From positions 310,001-374,000 of the forward strand of contig NZ_BMML01000007.1 of NCBI RefSeq assembly GCF_014645815.1: a DNA stretch of 64,000 bases. The letters run 5' to 3'. Source of the stretch: Streptomyces fuscichromogenes. Its GTDB lineage: Bacteria; Actinomycetota; Actinomycetes; Streptomycetales; Streptomycetaceae. Made by a program: the position numbers and the translations under genes. Under the pieces are notes generated by a model. That model saw only the letters and a list, made by a program, of their open reading frames with translations. It searched no databases and was not told the origin of the DNA. Of this stretch, positions 25,899 to 34,378 are shown piece by piece; the first letter of the stretch is position 1; each line of letters starts with the position of its first letter.

Positions 25899-25933
25899 GT
25901 ACGAACCGGACGCGCTCGGTGTCTGGTTCGTAC
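25899..25933. promoter_or_regulatory. Inverted repeat GTACGAACC-N16-GGTTCGTAC
   Basis: Perfect 9-base arms at 25899-25907 and 25925-25933, immediately upstream of the DUF6479 start. It could be a regulator binding site covering the promoter or a hairpin in the leader RNA. Confidence 0.5.
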
Positions 25934-25938
25934 ACTTC

Positions 25939-25989
<51 letters not shown>

Positions 25990-26011
25990 GCGCGTGCGCG
26001 CGGGCCGGGCC

Positions 26012-26620
26012 TCAGTGTCGGTCGTCGGGTACGGCGACCGGGCAGAGACGGCAGTGGACGTCGACCACGCCCGCCACGGCGCGTGTCAGCCGTTCGGCGA
26101 CCGGGACCGGATCCGGGCCGTCGATCCAGCCGGTCAGTGTGACGACACCCTCACGGACATCGACCCGGATGTGGTCGGCGTAGAGCGGGAAAAGGCGGTC
26201 GACGACCTCCCGGCGCACCTCCTCGGTCAGTTCCTCGTCCGCGCGCAGGAACACCTTCAGCAGGTCGGCCCGGCTGACGATGCCCTTGAGCACGCCCACT
26301 CCGTCGACGACGGGCAGCCGCCTGACCCCGCGCCGGGCCATGACACGCGCGGCCTCCGCCAGGCCGGCGTCGGCGTGCACGGTCACCGCGGGCGCGTTCA
26401 TCAGCTCGCCGGCGGTCACCCCACCGGGGAGTTCGTCCCTGAACAGCAGGTCGGCCTCGGACACCACGCCGACCACCCTGCCCTCGCCGTCCAGTACGGG
26501 GAGAGCGCTCACCTTCCACCGGTCCATCAGCGTGACGACGTCCTTGAACGGGGCGTCACGGCCGACGGCGACCGGCGCCCGGGTCATCACGTCGCCGACG
26601 GTGTGCGGGCTGGCGTGCAT
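26012..26620 (-). CDS. CBS-pair and BON domain protein
   Basis: 202 residues from the ATG at 26620, preceded by GGAGG. Two CBS motifs occupy residues about 8-130 (TVGDVMTRAPVAVG; ELMNAPAVTVHADAGLAEAA), each with the usual VSEADLL or VSRADLL ending. A C-terminal BON domain (IRVDVREGVVTLTGWID) follows. CBS pairs bind adenosyl ligands and BON domains bind membranes or other proteins. Such proteins commonly sit beside universal stress proteins, as here, where the USP gene is divergent. Confidence 0.9.
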   Translation of the reverse strand: MHASPHTVGDVMTRAPVAVGRDAPFKDVVTLMDRWKVSALPVLDGEGRVVGVVSEADLLFRDELPGGVTAGELMNAPAVTVHADAGLAEAARVMARRGVRRLPVVDGVGVLKGIVSRADLLKVFLRADEELTEEVRREVVDRLFPLYADHIRVDVREGVVTLTGWIDGPDPVPVAERLTRAVAGVVDVHCRLCPVAVPDDRH

Positions 26621-26938
26621 CGCTGCCTCCTCGGATCCCGCTGAATCACGAGAGGGCGGGAAGGACGCCATCCACTTCTCGCGGATCCTGATTGCGCGGT
26701 GCGCGGTCGTGGCCGGCCGCTTCCCCGCGTCACTGCGGGTCCTTCCCGTCACCTCCAGCACACCACGGGAACGGCCGTGCCACCAGAGCGGACCGGCCCG
26801 GATTTCTCCGCGCCCCGGAAAAGACGCGGGCGACGGGCCGTGTCATGCCGCCGGCCGCACTTCTCTGGCGATCCGGCCGCCCGTCGCGCAGCGTGGAGGA
26901 AAGGGGTCCGGCCGAACGCCCGAGGAGAGGTGGAACGC
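26621..26938. promoter_or_regulatory. Divergent promoter region of CBS-BON and USP genes
   Basis: 318 bp without a gene. It must hold both divergent promoters. I looked for a DevR/DosR-type palindrome, expected for stress genes of this kind, and saw only an imperfect GGGAAGGACCC-like element near 26735-26755, too weak to call. Confidence 0.4.
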
Positions 26939-27382
26939 ATGGACAGGGATGTCGCCGAGCGACGGGTCGTGGTCGGCGTCGACGGGTCGCCGTCCTCGTA
27001 CGCGGCCCTGCGCTGGGCCCTGCGGTACGCGAGCCTCGTCGGCGGGGTCGTGGAGGCGGTCGCGGTGTGGGAGCTGCCGGGGCTGTACGGATGGTCGGGA
27101 CCCGCCGTCGACATGGACGTCGACGCGGAGCAGGCCCGGGACCGGATGCGACAGGAGCTGACCGACGTGCTCGGCGCGGACACGGCGGACTCGGTCCGTT
27201 CCCACCTCGTGCACGGCAACACCACCGACGTCCTGCTGCGGGCCGCGGAGGGTGCCGAGGCCCTGGTCGTCGGAAGCCGCGGCCGGGGCGGGTTCGCCCG
27301 CGCCCTGCTCGGCTCCGTCAGCCAGCAGGTGTCCCAGCACGCCACCTGCCCGGTCGTGATCGTCCGCGCGGAGCAGGACTGA
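26939..27382 (+). CDS. Universal stress protein (single domain)
   Basis: 147 residues. It starts with the USP strand VVVGVDGSPSS and ends with the ATP-binding signature GSRGRGGFARALLGSVS, followed by CPVVIVR. The G-2X-G-9X-G-(S/T) pattern is intact, so it should bind ATP. GGAGAGGTGG precedes the ATG. It is divergent from the CBS-BON gene and followed closely by the copper-binding bundle. Confidence 0.93.
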   Translation: MDRDVAERRVVVGVDGSPSSYAALRWALRYASLVGGVVEAVAVWELPGLYGWSGPAVDMDVDAEQARDRMRQELTDVLGADTADSVRSHLVHGNTTDVLLRAAEGAEALVVGSRGRGGFARALLGSVSQQVSQHATCPVVIVRAEQD

Positions 27383-27439
27383 CCCAGGACCCGTGCCACG
27401 GGGCGTTTGCCGGTGCCGAGGGCTGGTTACCCGGGCCGC

Positions 27440-27814
27440 ATGACGTGGACGTCTTCTCAGCAGGATCTGTACGGGTTCCTGGAGGACCGGTTCGCGTGCG
27501 CGCTGGCCTGCACGGAGTGCGCCCGGACGTGCGCGCTGCGGGCCGGGGTGCTCGATCCGGACGGGAGCGGCGACGCGGAACGCCTGCGGCGCACCGGCAT
27601 CATGTGCGCCGAGGTGTGCGAGGCCACCTGCCGGGCGCTGACCGAGGAGGCAGGCCTGGACGCGGCCGGTCTCCGCGTCCAGCTGCAGTGGTGCCGTACG
27701 GTCTGCCTCGACTCCGCCCGTGCCTTCGACGGCCGGCCCGGCGCCGAGCCGAACGCGACAGCCTGCCGGGCATGCGCCGCGGCCTGCACGGACTTCATGG
27801 CGGCACTCGGCTGA
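27440..27814 (+). CDS. Cys-rich four-helix-bundle copper-binding protein (DUF326/Csp-like)
   Basis: 124 residues with 12 cysteines spaced along helices: CALACTECARTC, MCAEVCEATC, WCRTVC and ACRACAAAC. In characterised Csp proteins such Cys-lined bundles store many Cu(I) ions in the cytosol. No signal peptide is seen, so it should be cytosolic. Upstream in-frame starts exist, but the ATG at 27440 matches the family N-terminus; no strong RBS is seen. It is 57 bp after the USP gene and probably co-transcribed. Confidence 0.88.
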   Translation: MTWTSSQQDLYGFLEDRFACALACTECARTCALRAGVLDPDGSGDAERLRRTGIMCAEVCEATCRALTEEAGLDAAGLRVQLQWCRTVCLDSARAFDGRPGAEPNATACRACAAACTDFMAALG

Positions 27815-28139
27815 CACCGGCGTACCGCTCGACCCGTCCACGTCGGCTCTCGCCCGGAGCCCGGAGCCCGGAGCCCGGAGCCCGGAGCCCGGAGCCCGGA
27901 GCCCGGAGCCCGGGGCCCGCAGCCCGGAACCCGGCGCCGTGCACGGCGGTATTCTCGCCCTGCCCGCGATGCGGTGCGGCAGGAGGGCGGTCACCTCGCG
28001 GCTCCCGGTCGGCCGGGGCATGCTCGTAGAGGTGGACTGACGGGTCGTCGCGCGGCCTGCGGACGCGGCAGGAGCTGTCGCGGACGGGGCCGACAGCGGC
28101 AGCGCCGCGATCGGCGGCGGTTCCGGGCGGAGGAAACCC
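27815..28139. other. Intergenic region carrying a 7-bp tandem repeat
   Basis: No gene seen. It includes the GCCCGGA array and the leader of the NmrA-like gene with its GGAGG site. Confidence 0.6.
27852..27907. repeat. Eight perfect copies of a 7-bp repeat (GCCCGGA)
   Basis: Eight uninterrupted units followed by a degenerate tail to about 27935. Seven is not a multiple of three, which fits its intergenic location. Confidence 0.93.
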
Positions 28140-29048
28140 ATGGCTGAGCAGAACCGGGCCACGGTGGCGGTCACGGGGGTGACCGGGGCGCTCGGCGGCC
28201 GGGTCGCGCCCCGGCTCGCCGGCCTCGGCGTCCCCCAGCTCCTCGTCGGACGCAGCCCCGACCGCATGCCCGACCTGCCGGGTGCCGAGCGGCGCGGTCC
28301 GGCCGCCTACGCGGACGCCGACGCCATGCGCAAGGCGCTCCAGGGCGCGTCCACTCTGATCCTGGTCTCCGGACACCGCACGGGGCGTCGGCTGGAGGAA
28401 CACGCCACCGCGGTCGAGGCCGCGATCGCGGTCGGCGTGGACCGGGTCCTGTACGTGTCCCTCGTCGGCGCCGCGCCCGTCGCCACGTACCTCAACGCCC
28501 GCGACCAGTGGGCGACCGAACAGTTCCTGGCCGGGGCCGGGGCCGGGGCCGGGGCCGGGATCCGGTACACGGTGCTCCGGGCGGGCTTCTACACGTCGAC
28601 GCCGGCCGCCCTCGCCGACGAGGAGTTCGTCGTCAGCGGCCCCGCGAGCACCGGCCGGGCCGCCTTCGTCACCCACGAGGACATCGCCGACGTGATCACG
28701 GCCGTCGCCCTGGACCAGGGCCCCCGTTCCGAACACGACGGGGCGACCCTGGAGATTACCGGACCCGAGGCCCTGACCGTCGGCGAAGCGGTCACCCGGA
28801 TTGCCGCGGCCACCGGCCGACCCTACCGCTTCGAACCCGAGACCGTCGAGGAGGCCTTCGCGCGGCGGTGGCGAAGAGGCATGAGCGGGGAACAGATCGA
28901 GACCTGGATCTCGTGGTACCAGGCGATCGAAAGAGGCGAGATCTCCGCGGTCACCGATGTCGTCCCCCGGCTGACCGGTTCCCCGGCGACCCCGATCGCG
29001 GACGCGGCCTGGTGGCCGGCCCCGAACACCGCACGCGGCGTTGCCTGA
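28140..29048 (+). CDS. NmrA-like NAD(P)-binding reductase (atypical SDR)
   Basis: 302 residues. N-terminal cofactor loop TGVTGALGGRV, then LLVGRSPDRMPDLPG, a typical NAD(P)H:quinone-oxidoreductase/NmrA layout without the classical Tyr-Lys pair. FVTHEDIADVITAVALD and the C-terminal ITGPEALTVGEAVTRI support the assignment. GGAGGAAACCC precedes the ATG. A GGGGCC repeat encodes the AGAGAGAG run at about residues 131-138. The substrate is unknown; quinone or redox sensing is possible given the neighbours. Confidence 0.88.
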   Translation: MAEQNRATVAVTGVTGALGGRVAPRLAGLGVPQLLVGRSPDRMPDLPGAERRGPAAYADADAMRKALQGASTLILVSGHRTGRRLEEHATAVEAAIAVGVDRVLYVSLVGAAPVATYLNARDQWATEQFLAGAGAGAGAGIRYTVLRAGFYTSTPAALADEEFVVSGPASTGRAAFVTHEDIADVITAVALDQGPRSEHDGATLEITGPEALTVGEAVTRIAAATGRPYRFEPETVEEAFARRWRRGMSGEQIETWISWYQAIERGEISAVTDVVPRLTGSPATPIADAAWWPAPNTARGVA

Positions 29049-29284
29049 ACCCGGGCGGGCGCGCTCCTGATCCGGCTCGACGAAGGTCGGCCAGGACCCG
29101 GTCGGCGAACGCGGACGGCTCATGTCACCCCTCCGGCCCCGTCCCGGGCCGGTGGGAACCGCCGGTCGGATGGCTGGCATCGCTGATCCGCATTTCCGCC
29201 GCACCGCCGGGCTGCCTAGCGTGACAGCAGTCATCGGTACCGCCCCGTCCCCAGCCTCCCGCGTGCCAGAAGAGGAGCGCCGCC

Positions 29285-29809
29285 ATGAGCCAGCCGCCCC
29301 GCCGGATCGTCACCGGTCACGACGAGACGGGCACCTCCGTGTTCCTCTCCGACGGCGAGCCGCCCGTCGTCCGCACCGCTCCGGACGGCGCCGCCTTCTA
29401 CGAGATGTGGAACACCGACTCCGTACCCGCACCCCTGGCGGCGGACGAGGCCGAGCCCACGGAGCGCGACCTGACCGTGCCGCCGGCCCCCGGCGGCACC
29501 AAGATCCGGGTCAACGAGTTCCCGCCGGGCTGTGTCTCCCCGATGCACCGCACCCAGACCGTGGACTACGGAATCGTCCTGGCCGGCGAGGTCGTCCTCG
29601 TCCTCGACGACTCCGAGCGGGTGCTGCGCGCCGGGGACGTGGTGATCCAGCGCGGCACCGACCACCGCTGGGAGAACCGCACGGACGCAGCGGCCCGGAT
29701 GGCCTTCGTCCTCGTGGACGCCGTCTTCACCGAGCCGCTGCTGAAGGTCCTCGGCCCCGAGGTGCTCGGCTCCCTGCACGGCAGCCCGCTGGCACCCGGC
29801 CGGTCCTGA
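29285..29809 (+). CDS. Cupin-domain protein
   Basis: 174 residues with one cupin fold: VNEFPPGCVSPMHRTQTVDYGIVLAGEV supplies motif 1, ending in the usual E/G segment, and RAGDVVIQRGTDHRWENRTD supplies motif 2. Motif 1 has one clear His, so metal binding may be incomplete. GAGGAG precedes the ATG. Similar proteins are annotated as cupins of unknown function. The sterol-type FadE gene follows after 94 bp with its own operator. Confidence 0.87.
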   Translation: MSQPPRRIVTGHDETGTSVFLSDGEPPVVRTAPDGAAFYEMWNTDSVPAPLAADEAEPTERDLTVPPAPGGTKIRVNEFPPGCVSPMHRTQTVDYGIVLAGEVVLVLDDSERVLRAGDVVIQRGTDHRWENRTDAAARMAFVLVDAVFTEPLLKVLGPEVLGSLHGSPLAPGRS

Positions 29810-29845
29810 CACCGGTCGCGGCGGGTCGCCGCCATTCCCAATTTC

Positions 29846-29859
29846 TGGAACACGTTCTA
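29846..29859. promoter_or_regulatory. KstR-type operator TNNAACNNGTTNNA
   Basis: TGGAACACGTTCTA matches every fixed position of the KstR operator known from mycobacteria and rhodococci, where the TetR-family repressor KstR controls cholesterol catabolism. It lies 45 bp upstream of the GTG start of a FadE26-like acyl-CoA dehydrogenase, the position expected for promoter repression. KstR itself is not encoded in the window. Confidence 0.78.
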
Positions 29860-29903
29860 CGGTGTGCGCCGTCAGGACCGCCCTTGGGGAGCCTGGAGGC
29901 GCC

Positions 29904-31082
29904 GTGCACCTCGACCACACGCCCGAGCAGCAGCGGCTGCGCACCGAACTGCGCGCCTACTTCGCCGGCCTGGTGCCGGACAACGCCTACGCCCGCTACG
30001 CCGATCCGGCCGCGCAGAAACGCTTCTACCGCGAGACCGTCCGGCGGCTGGGCACCGACGGCTGGCTCGGGGTCGGGTGGCCCAAGGAGTACGGGGGGCG
30101 CGGCCTGACCGCGATGGAGCAGTTCATCTTCTTCGACGAGGCCGCCCAGGCCGGCGTACCGCTTCCGCTGATGGCGCTGAACACCGTCGGCCCGACGATC
30201 ATGCGGTACGGCACCGACGAGCAGAAGTCGTACTTCCTGCCCCGCATCCTCTCCGGCGAGATCGACTTCGCCATCGGCTACAGCGAGCCCGACGCGGGCA
30301 CCGACCTCGCCGCGCTGAGGACCAGGGCGGTACGGGACGGCGACGAGTACGTCGTGGACGGCCAGAAGATCTGGACGACCAACGGCGACACCGCCGACTG
30401 GGTCTGGCTCGCCACCCGTACCGACCCCGACGCCCCGCCCCACAAGGGCATCACCATGCTCCTGGTGCCGACCACCGACCCGGGCTACTCCTGCACCGTC
30501 ATCAACACCCTCGCCTCGCACGACACCACGGCCAGCTACTACGAGAACATCCGCGTCCCCGTCTCCCGCCGGGTCGGCGAGGAGAACCACGGCTGGCGGC
30601 TGATCACCAACCAGCTCAACCACGAGCGCGTCACCCTCGCCGCGCACGGCACCATGGCCATCCGCGCCCTGCACGACGTGCAGCGCTGGGCCATGGAGAC
30701 CAAGCTCGCCGACGGCCGCCGTGTCGTCGACCTGCCCTGGGTGCGCCGCCACCTCGCCCGGACCCACACCCGCCTCGACGCCATGAAGCTCCTCAACTGG
30801 CAGATGGTGAGCGCCGTCCAGGACGGCACCCTCACCCCGCAGGACGCCTCCGCGGTCAAGGTCTACGGCTCCGAGGCGCGCCGGGACGCCTACGCCTGGC
30901 TGATGGAGGTGACCGGCGCGGCCGGGCCGCTGAAGGAGGGCTCGGCGGGCGCGGTCCTCCACGGCGACCTGGAACGCGGCTACCGCTCGGCGGTCATCTT
31001 CACCTTCGGCGGCGGCAACAACGAGATCCAGCGGGAGATCATCTCGTGGATCGGACTGGGGATGCCACGGGTACGGCGTTAG
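29904..31082 (+). CDS. fadE26: Acyl-CoA dehydrogenase, FadE26-like
   Basis: 392 residues. It carries the acyl-CoA dehydrogenase FAD/substrate motif GYSEPDAGTDLAAL, the middle-domain WTTNGDTADWVWLA, and the C-terminal FTFGGGNNEIQREIIS. The overall sequence closely resembles mycobacterial FadE26, one subunit of the ChsE4 steroyl-CoA dehydrogenase, including NWPKEF-like and NQLNHERVTL blocks. In mycobacteria such enzymes work as heteromers with a second FadE; no partner gene is adjacent here. The GTG at 29904 is set by GGAGGCGCC just upstream. A KstR-type operator precedes it, supporting a role in sterol side-chain beta-oxidation. The FadE26 assignment is from memory of the family, not from a search. 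Confidence 0.82.
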   Translation: MHLDHTPEQQRLRTELRAYFAGLVPDNAYARYADPAAQKRFYRETVRRLGTDGWLGVGWPKEYGGRGLTAMEQFIFFDEAAQAGVPLPLMALNTVGPTIMRYGTDEQKSYFLPRILSGEIDFAIGYSEPDAGTDLAALRTRAVRDGDEYVVDGQKIWTTNGDTADWVWLATRTDPDAPPHKGITMLLVPTTDPGYSCTVINTLASHDTTASYYENIRVPVSRRVGEENHGWRLITNQLNHERVTLAAHGTMAIRALHDVQRWAMETKLADGRRVVDLPWVRRHLARTHTRLDAMKLLNWQMVSAVQDGTLTPQDASAVKVYGSEARRDAYAWLMEVTGAAGPLKEGSAGAVLHGDLERGYRSAVIFTFGGGNNEIQREIISWIGLGMPRVRR

Positions 31083-31091
31083 CCTGCCGGT

Positions 31092-31937
31092 ATGGACGGT
31101 GACGCCGGGCTCTTCACCCCCGACTCCGTGACCTGGCACCTGCACGGCGACCCCGTCATGTGGATCGCCGGCATCCGGGCGCTCTACCTCCAGGCGCTGC
31201 TCCCGCGCGCGGTGCGCGGCGTCATGGAGAACTCCGACTTCCGCAGCGACGCCTGGGGCCGCCTGATGCGGACCGCGAACTACGTGCGCACCACCATCTA
31301 CGGCACCACCGAGGACGCCGAGCGGGCCGGGGCCCGGGTGCGGAAGATCCACAGCATGCTGGGCGCCACGGACCCCGACACCGGCGAACGGTACGGCGTG
31401 GACGAACCCGGCCTGCTGCTGTGGGTGCACTGCGCCGAGATCGACTCGTACCTGCATGTCGCCCGCCGCTCCGGCATCCCGCTCACCGACGCGCAGGCCG
31501 ACCGGTATGTCGCCGAACAACGCGCCCGCGCCCGCCTGGTGGGCCTCGACACCCATGCCGTGCCCGGCGACCGGGCGGCCCTGGCCGCGTACTTCGAGTC
31601 GGTACGGCCGCTGCTCGCCGTCGGGGCCGACGCCCGCGCCGTGGACGACTTCCTGCTCCGCCCGTCGACGCACCCCCTCCTGATACCGGCGCGCGAGGTC
31701 CTGTGGCGGCGCGTGGCCCACCTGGCGTACGCCTCTCTGCCGCCGTACGCCCACGCGTTGTACGGCAGACCCGCCCCGGAACCCGCCGTCGTCACCCGCC
31801 GACTGCGCGCCACCGGCACCCTGCTGCGCTGTGTTCCCGCACGTCTGCGCTGGCAACTCCCGCCGAAACACATCCTGGACGCCATCGTGAGGCTCGGCCC
31901 GGACGCACGCCCCGCACCGTACAAAGTCGGGCGATAG
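31092..31937 (+). CDS. MpaB-family oxygenase (DUF2236)
   Basis: 281 residues. Characteristic DUF2236 features are present: HGDPVMWIAGIRALYLQALL, MRTANYVRTTIYG, HSMLGATDPDTGERY and WVHCAEIDSYLHVARR, with the conserved His/Asp/Arg positions that coordinate haem b in latex-clearing protein and in MpaB-type enzymes. It starts 9 bp after the FadE26-like gene, so it is probably in the same KstR-controlled operon. DUF2236 oxygenases act on polyisoprenoid or other hydrophobic substrates; the actual substrate here is unknown. Confidence 0.87.
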   Translation: MDGDAGLFTPDSVTWHLHGDPVMWIAGIRALYLQALLPRAVRGVMENSDFRSDAWGRLMRTANYVRTTIYGTTEDAERAGARVRKIHSMLGATDPDTGERYGVDEPGLLLWVHCAEIDSYLHVARRSGIPLTDAQADRYVAEQRARARLVGLDTHAVPGDRAALAAYFESVRPLLAVGADARAVDDFLLRPSTHPLLIPAREVLWRRVAHLAYASLPPYAHALYGRPAPEPAVVTRRLRATGTLLRCVPARLRWQLPPKHILDAIVRLGPDARPAPYKVGR

Positions 31938-31997
31938 ACAGTCATACTGGGCGAGCAGGGGGGTGTCACGGACCGCGACGGGGGGCATCGGCGCGCG

Positions 31998-34232
31998 ATG
32001 GCTGACAGCAGGCTGGTCCAGGGGCGGTACCGGCTGCTCGACCTGATCGGGCGGGGCGGAATGGGCGAGGTGTGGCGGGCCCGCGACGAGTCCCTCGGCC
32101 GGCAGGTCGCCGTCAAGTGCCTCAAACCGCTCGGCCCGCACCACGACCAGACGTTCACCCGCGTCCTGCGGGAGCGGTTCCGGCGCGAGGCGAGAACCGC
32201 CGCCGGGCTCTCGCACCGCGGGGTCACCGTCGTCCACGACTTCGGCGAGCACGACGGCGTCCTCTACCTGGTGATGGAGCTGCTGGACGGCCGCAACCTC
32301 AGCCAGCTCATGGAGGACAACAAGCACCATCCGCTGCCCGTCGGCGACGTCGTCGACATCGCCGAGCAGGTCTCCGCCGCCCTCGCCTACACGCACCAGC
32401 GGGGCATCGTGCACCGGGACCTGAAACCGGCGAACATCATGCGGCTCACCGACGGGACCGCCAAGCTCTGCGACTTCGGCATCGCCCGCCTCGGCCAGGA
32501 CACCGGCCTCACCTCCCGGCTCACCGGAACCGGCATCGCCATGGGGACCCCGCACTACATGTCCCCGGAGCAGATCGGCGGCACCGAGGTCGACCAGCGC
32601 AGCGACCTGTACTCACTGGGCTGCGTGCTGTACGAGATCGCCACCGGGGCACCGCCGTTCGACCTCGACGACGCCTGGGCGATCCTCGTCGGCCACCGCG
32701 ACACCCGCCCCGCCCCACCGCGCAGCCACCGCCCCGAGCTGCCCGGCTGGTTCGAGAAGGTCGTCCTCGACCTGCTGGCCAAACGACCGGAACAACGGCC
32801 CTACGACGCCGGGGAACTGGGCCGCCGGATCACCTCCGGGCGGACCGCACCCACGTACGTCCCCACCGTGGTCACCGCACAGCCCCGGCTCCGGCCCCCG
32901 GAACCGGCCGCCCACGAGCCCCGGCTGCCGTCCTGGACCCGGTCCATGACCACCGGCCACAAGGCGACCGGCGCCGCCCTGCGCAGCACGCCGCCCGACC
33001 CCGGCGCCGGACTCACCTGCGAGTGGACCGCCCGCCCGGCCACCGCCGTCGTGGAACCGCTCCCGGTGGTCCCCGCCCCCTCTCCGCAGGCCCTGGCCGC
33101 CCTGGCCGGCCGGCACCACGACGGGCTCAGCCTGGGAAGGCTCGGCTGCTGGGGCGAGGCGGGCGAGGTGCACCGCGCCGTCGCCGCCGAACGCGCCCGC
33201 CTCCTCGGCCCCGACCACCCCGACACCCTCGCCAGCCGCTACGAGATCGCCTTCACCCTCAGCCGCACCGGCCGTGCCGCCGAAGCGCTGCGCGAGTACA
33301 CCGAGGTCGCCGCCGCCCGGGAGCGCGCACTGGGCGCCGACCACCCGGACACCCTCGCCGCCCGTCAGGAAACGGCCTACGTGCTGGGCCAGTTGGGACG
33401 CCACTTCGACGCCCACCAGGTGTACACGGCCGTTCTCGCCGCCCGGCAGCGGCTGACCGGCCCCGACCATCCGGACACCCTGCGCTGCCGTCACAACCTC
33501 GCCTTCAACCTGAGCCGGCTGGGCCGCCTGGAGGACTCGTACCGGATGGCCCACGACGTGGCCGCGGCCCGCGCCCGGGTGCTCGGCCCGCAGCATCCCG
33601 ACACCCTGGTCACCCGGTACGAAGTCGCCTATGCACTGGGCCAGTTGGGTCGCTGGGAGGAGGCCCTCCAGGCCTACCGCGAGGTCGCCGAGGCCCGCGC
33701 CCGCGCCCTCGGCGCCGACCACCCCGACGCCCTCGCCGCCCGCTACGAGGTCGGCATCAGCCTGGGCCGCCTGGGCCGCAGCGCCGACGCGCTCACCCTC
33801 TACCGTGCCCTGATCGACGACCGCACCCGCGTCCAGGGCCCCGCCCATCCCGAGACCCTGCGCGCCCGCCACGGCCTGGGCGTCAACCTCGGCCGCCTCG
33901 GCCGCTGGGAGGAGGCACTGGCGGAATCACGCGACGTGTGCGCGATCCGCGAGCGGGTCCTCGGCGCCGACCACCTCGACACCCTGGTCAGCCGCCGCGA
34001 GGTGGCGGTGGGCCTGGGCTGGCTGGGCCGCTGGCCGGACGCACTGGCCGAGTACCGGCGCGTGGCCACCGCCCGGGAACGCGTCCTCGGCTCCGACCAC
34101 CCGGACACCCTGGCCAGCCGCAACGACGAGGCACACTGCCTGGAGCAGTTGGGGCGGGGCGCCGAGGCGGTCGAGCTGTACCGGAGGGTGGCGGTCCTGC
34201 GCCAGCAGCGCGCATCAGGAGGTCGCCTGTGA
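31998..34232 (+). CDS. Ser/Thr protein kinase with C-terminal TPR array
   Basis: 744 residues. Kinase domain at about 10-280: Gly loop GRGGMGEVW, VAVKCL lysine, HRDLKPANIM catalytic loop, DFGIARL, GTPHYMSPEQ. A Pro-rich linker with no clear transmembrane helix follows, then eight kinesin-light-chain-type TPR units of about 42 residues, each with a GxDHPDTL-like turn, from residue about 395 to the end. This is a soluble kinase with a protein-binding tail, typical of Streptomyces. The start is the ATG at 31998; 60 bp separates it from the MpaB-like gene. Tandem GC hairpins follow the stop. Confidence 0.92.
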   Translation: MADSRLVQGRYRLLDLIGRGGMGEVWRARDESLGRQVAVKCLKPLGPHHDQTFTRVLRERFRREARTAAGLSHRGVTVVHDFGEHDGVLYLVMELLDGRNLSQLMEDNKHHPLPVGDVVDIAEQVSAALAYTHQRGIVHRDLKPANIMRLTDGTAKLCDFGIARLGQDTGLTSRLTGTGIAMGTPHYMSPEQIGGTEVDQRSDLYSLGCVLYEIATGAPPFDLDDAWAILVGHRDTRPAPPRSHRPELPGWFEKVVLDLLAKRPEQRPYDAGELGRRITSGRTAPTYVPTVVTAQPRLRPPEPAAHEPRLPSWTRSMTTGHKATGAALRSTPPDPGAGLTCEWTARPATAVVEPLPVVPAPSPQALAALAGRHHDGLSLGRLGCWGEAGEVHRAVAAERARLLGPDHPDTLASRYEIAFTLSRTGRAAEALREYTEVAAARERALGADHPDTLAARQETAYVLGQLGRHFDAHQVYTAVLAARQRLTGPDHPDTLRCRHNLAFNLSRLGRLEDSYRMAHDVAAARARVLGPQHPDTLVTRYEVAYALGQLGRWEEALQAYREVAEARARALGADHPDALAARYEVGISLGRLGRSADALTLYRALIDDRTRVQGPAHPETLRARHGLGVNLGRLGRWEEALAESRDVCAIRERVLGADHLDTLVSRREVAVGLGWLGRWPDALAEYRRVATARERVLGSDHPDTLASRNDEAHCLEQLGRGAEAVELYRRVAVLRQQRASGGRL

Positions 34233-34234
34233 AG

Positions 34235-34267
34235 CGCCCCGCAAGGGGCGGCGCCCCGTAGGGGCGC
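34235..34267 (+). terminator. Tandem hairpins after the kinase gene
   Basis: CGCCCC-GCAA-GGGGCG (34235-34250) abuts GCGCCCC-GTA-GGGGCGC (34251-34267). Two back-to-back stems directly after the stop should terminate transcription. The second stem overlaps the 28-bp interspersed repeat. Confidence 0.65.
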
Positions 34268-34287
34268 GGGGAACTGCGCGACCAGCC
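34260..34287 (+). repeat. Interspersed 28-bp repeat, copy 1
   Basis: AGGGGCGCGGGGAACTGCGC followed by GACCAGCC. An exact inverted copy is at 54350-54377 and a one-base variant at 61797-61824. Similar elements are frequent in Streptomyces intergenic DNA. Confidence 0.85.
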
Positions 34288-34378
34288 CTGCACAACCCGC
34301 ACCCGAAAACCGGCCCCCCTCGCGGAGCGAACCGGCACGCCTCTTACCCGCCTAGATCATCATGTGTTACGAAGAGTC

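Noticed and set aside
26621..26938. DevR/DosR box between the CBS-BON and USP genes
   Set aside because: Only an imperfect GGG-N5-CCC element is present; no convincing palindrome.
27852..27907. CRISPR array
   Set aside because: Contiguous 7-bp units with no spacers; the same reasoning excludes the 17-bp array at 61944-62062.
29727..32555. 942-codon minus-strand open frame
   Set aside because: Antisense to the FadE26-like, MpaB-like and kinase genes, all with clear motifs and starts.
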